Shown here in pieces: positions 5,207-6,990 of a DNA stretch of 6,990 nucleotides; positions within the stretch are counted from its first letter, which is position 1; each line of letters starts with the position of its first letter. Under the pieces are notes generated by a model that saw nothing but the letters and a program-made list of their open reading frames with translations, was not told the origin of the DNA and did not search any database. Location of the stretch: contig JAIPFG010000169.1 of assembly GCA_021736745.1 (NCBI GenBank), forward strand, positions 1 through 6,990, in the 5' to 3' direction. The stretch is from Pseudomonadales bacterium. GTDB taxonomy: Bacteria; Pseudomonadota; Gammaproteobacteria; Pseudomonadales; IMCC2047. The translations under genes were made by a program, and so were the position numbers.

Positions 5207-6574
5207 ATGAATGTTGAAAGTAAAACACTGGCATTAAAGACGCTGGACAAAGCGCATCATTTGCATCCATTTACCGATATTAAAAAGTATCAACAAACGG
5301 GTGGACGGATAATTTCCCGTGCGGAGCATATATATATCTACGATAGCGATGGCAATGAGATTCTGGACGGCATGTCTGGGTTATGGTGCTGTAACCTGGG
5401 TTATAGTCAGACTAAAATTATTGATGCCATCAATGAACAGTTACATAAGCTGCCTTTCTACAATAACTTTTTTAACTGTTCGAATGAGCCCTCCGTGACG
5501 ATGGCAAAAGCGTTAGTGGATGTCACCCCAGCCCATTTTAATCATGTCTTTTTTACTAATTCCGGGTCGGAAGCGAATGACACCAATATCAAGTTGGTTC
5601 ACCGTTATTTCGATTTACTGGGAAAGCCGGAAAAGAAACATTTCATTGGTCGTGTCAATGGCTATCACGGCAGCACGGTTGCGGCGTCCAGTCTGGGCGG
5701 TATGGATTTTATGCATAAGCAATATACCGGGTTGAATTATGTCCATCATATTGAACAACCACATTGGTTCAAGGAAGGGGGTGACCTGAGTCGCGATGCA
5801 TTTGGCTTAAAGGCGGCCCGTGCGCTGGAGCAGAAAATCGACGAAGTAGGCGAAGATAAAATTGCGGCTTTTATTGCCGAACCGATCCAGGGGTCCGGTG
5901 GGGTCATTGTCCCGCCAGACACCTATTGGCCGGAAATTCAAAGAATCTGTAACGAACGTGACATTCTGTTAATTAGCGATGAAGTCATTTGCGGTTTTGG
6001 CCGCACCGGCAACTGGTTTGGTTGTGAAACCTATGATTTCAAGCCTGATTTGTTGACCTTTGCGAAAGGGGTTTCCAACGGTTATCAGCCATTAGGCGGT
6101 GTAATGGTTTCTGACAAGATCTCCGATGTGCTAAGTACCAGTAGTGGTGATTTTGCTCATGGCTTAACCTATTCAGGGCATCCGGTGGCCTGTGCCGCAG
6201 GTATCGCTACCATCAATATTCTCAGAGATGAAAAAATTATTGAAACAGTCATCGCTGATATTGTTCCGCATTTGGAACGGCGCTGGAAGGCATTGGCGGA
6301 ACATCCGATTGTTGGTGAGGCGCGGGTTAAAGGGATGTTTGGTGCTTTGGAGTTAGTTAAAAATAAGTCCTCTCGAGAGAGATTGGCGCCTAACGGAGAG
6401 GGAACTTTATTTTGTCGTGATACCGCGATTGCGAATGGTTTGATGGTGCGTGCAGTAGGCGATGCCATTATTTCTGCCCCGCCCGTTATCTGTAGCAAGC
6501 AGGAAATTGATATTTTGATCGAGCGCTTGCTTTTTGCCCTGGATACCACTGCGGCGCATTATGGTATTGATTAG
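5207..6574 (+). CDS. spuC: Putrescine/polyamine-pyruvate aminotransferase (class III, PLP-dependent, SpuC-like)
   Basis: This 455-residue class III (omega) aminotransferase would move the terminal amino group of putrescine, or a related polyamine, to pyruvate, giving 4-aminobutanal and alanine. Visible landmarks are GLWCCNLGY (58-66), SGSEAND (119-125) for PLP phosphate contacts, NGYHGST (151-157), the PLP-ring aspartate Asp258 in SDEVICGFGRTG, and the Schiff-base Lys287 in TFAKGVSNGY. Similarity to Pseudomonas SpuC as I remember it runs the full length (AFIAEPIQG-GGVIVPPDTYWP, ALELVKNK). Related omega-transaminases use beta-alanine, taurine or other amines, so the exact donor is inferred from the neighbours. 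I start it at the ATG at 5207, eight bases after AGGA (5195-5198). The in-frame GTG at 5201 is only two bases from that site and less likely. The permease follows after 57 bases on the same strand with no terminator seen. Confidence 0.88.
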   Translation: MNVESKTLALKTLDKAHHLHPFTDIKKYQQTGGRIISRAEHIYIYDSDGNEILDGMSGLWCCNLGYSQTKIIDAINEQLHKLPFYNNFFNCSNEPSVTMAKALVDVTPAHFNHVFFTNSGSEANDTNIKLVHRYFDLLGKPEKKHFIGRVNGYHGSTVAASSLGGMDFMHKQYTGLNYVHHIEQPHWFKEGGDLSRDAFGLKAARALEQKIDEVGEDKIAAFIAEPIQGSGGVIVPPDTYWPEIQRICNERDILLISDEVICGFGRTGNWFGCETYDFKPDLLTFAKGVSNGYQPLGGVMVSDKISDVLSTSSGDFAHGLTYSGHPVACAAGIATINILRDEKIIETVIADIVPHLERRWKALAEHPIVGEARVKGMFGALELVKNKSSRERLAPNGEGTLFCRDTAIANGLMVRAVGDAIISAPPVICSKQEIDILIERLLFALDTTAAHYGID

Positions 6575-6631
6575 ATTTACCTTTTAGTCAAACAATGATT
6601 TAGCCGATAAGAATAACAATGGGAGAGGAGA

Positions 6632-6990
6632 ATGACGGCAACAGTTAAGCACATTAAAACTCTTGGACAAAAGGATATGGTGCTCTTTACCGTGTCCGCT
6701 ATCCTCCTGTTGGATACGTTGGCCGCAGCGGCTTCTGTCGGTTCATCAAGTATTTTTTGGTGGTTGTTTTTGGGCTTGATCTTCTTTATTCCCTTTGCCC
6801 TGATTTCCGCTGAAATGGGCTGTACCTACCCCGAGCAGGGCGGTATTTATGCTTGGATACGTGATGCATTCGGGGGGCGATGGGCCTCGCGCGCCACTTG
6901 GAGTTACTGGGTGAATACGGCGGTGTGGATTCCGGCCATCTATATTTTATTTGCCGGTATCTTCAAGCAATTATTTTTCCCTGAGTTATC
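6632..6990 (+). CDS. APC-superfamily amino acid/polyamine permease (3'-truncated by window edge)
   Basis: The ATG at 6632 follows a purine-rich GGGAGAGGAG (6621-6630) and the frame stays open to the window end, giving 119 complete codons of a protein usually 450-520 residues long. Three membrane segments are visible: about 16-38, 41-60 and 91-113. Between the second and third is the APC signature SAEMGCTYPEQGGIYAW (59-75) followed by a GGRWA loop. The region, with ISAEM, EQGGIYAW and GGRWA, resembles the glutamate:GABA antiporter branch (compare AAEMATVDGWEEGGVFAW and GPRWG in E. coli GadC as recalled) more than E. coli PuuP. Import of GABA, glutamate or a polyamine fits its place right behind spuC, but the substrate cannot be settled from a quarter of the protein. 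Confidence 0.85.
   Translation, partial: MTATVKHIKTLGQKDMVLFTVSAILLLDTLAAAASVGSSSIFWWLFLGLIFFIPFALISAEMGCTYPEQGGIYAWIRDAFGGRWASRATWSYWVNTAVWIPAIYILFAGIFKQLFFPEL

Noticed and set aside
6169..6549. 126-codon open frame antisense to the end of the aminotransferase gene
   Set aside because: It is fully contained in the aminotransferase coding region, with no ribosome site or recognisable motif.

Overview
The window is ordinary chromosomal DNA from what looks like a free-living, probably marine, gammaproteobacterium. The agmatinase and the gamma-glutamyl-GABA hydrolase closely resemble the E. coli SpeB and PuuD sequences as I remember them, and the aminotransferase resembles Pseudomonas SpuC. Base composition is moderate and codon use looks even across the genes. 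I see no insertion sequence, integrase, tRNA, rRNA or CRISPR array. The genus cannot be fixed from this sequence.

Layout, left to right: (1) the C-terminal part of a conserved-hypothetical membrane protein gene (+, cut by the left edge); (2) a LuxR-type HTH regulator (-), convergent with it; (3) a divergent intergenic region of 292 bases (1436-1727) with candidate promoters and palindromes; (4) an NAD(P)+-dependent aldehyde dehydrogenase (+); (5) a short convergent gap holding a strong 9-bp hairpin, probably a two-way terminator; (6) agmatinase speB and (7) gamma-glutamyl-GABA hydrolase puuD, both on the minus strand, with puuD upstream; (8) a second divergent region (5057-5206) rich in small repeats; (9) a class III putrescine/polyamine aminotransferase, spuC type (+); (10) the first 119 codons of an APC-superfamily permease (+, cut by the right edge), probably co-transcribed with spuC.

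Together the genes form an agmatine/putrescine-to-GABA catabolic locus. SpeB would turn agmatine into putrescine and urea. The SpuC-type transaminase would turn putrescine into 4-aminobutanal. The aldehyde dehydrogenase could oxidise that aldehyde to GABA. PuuD would release GABA from gamma-glutamyl-GABA, which belongs to the parallel glutamylated (Puu) route, whose ligase and oxidase genes are not in the window. The permease probably moves an amino acid, GABA or a polyamine. The LuxR-type protein is the obvious candidate local regulator.

I found no clearly new biological system. The most interesting unexplained signals are non-coding: a CCCT-n-AGGG palindrome followed by the same GTTATT in the same orientation upstream of both the aldehyde dehydrogenase and speB, and a cluster of three 12-base repeats plus an imperfect inverted repeat directly upstream of spuC. 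These could be operators of a local regulator; this is a hypothesis from reading the sequence by eye.
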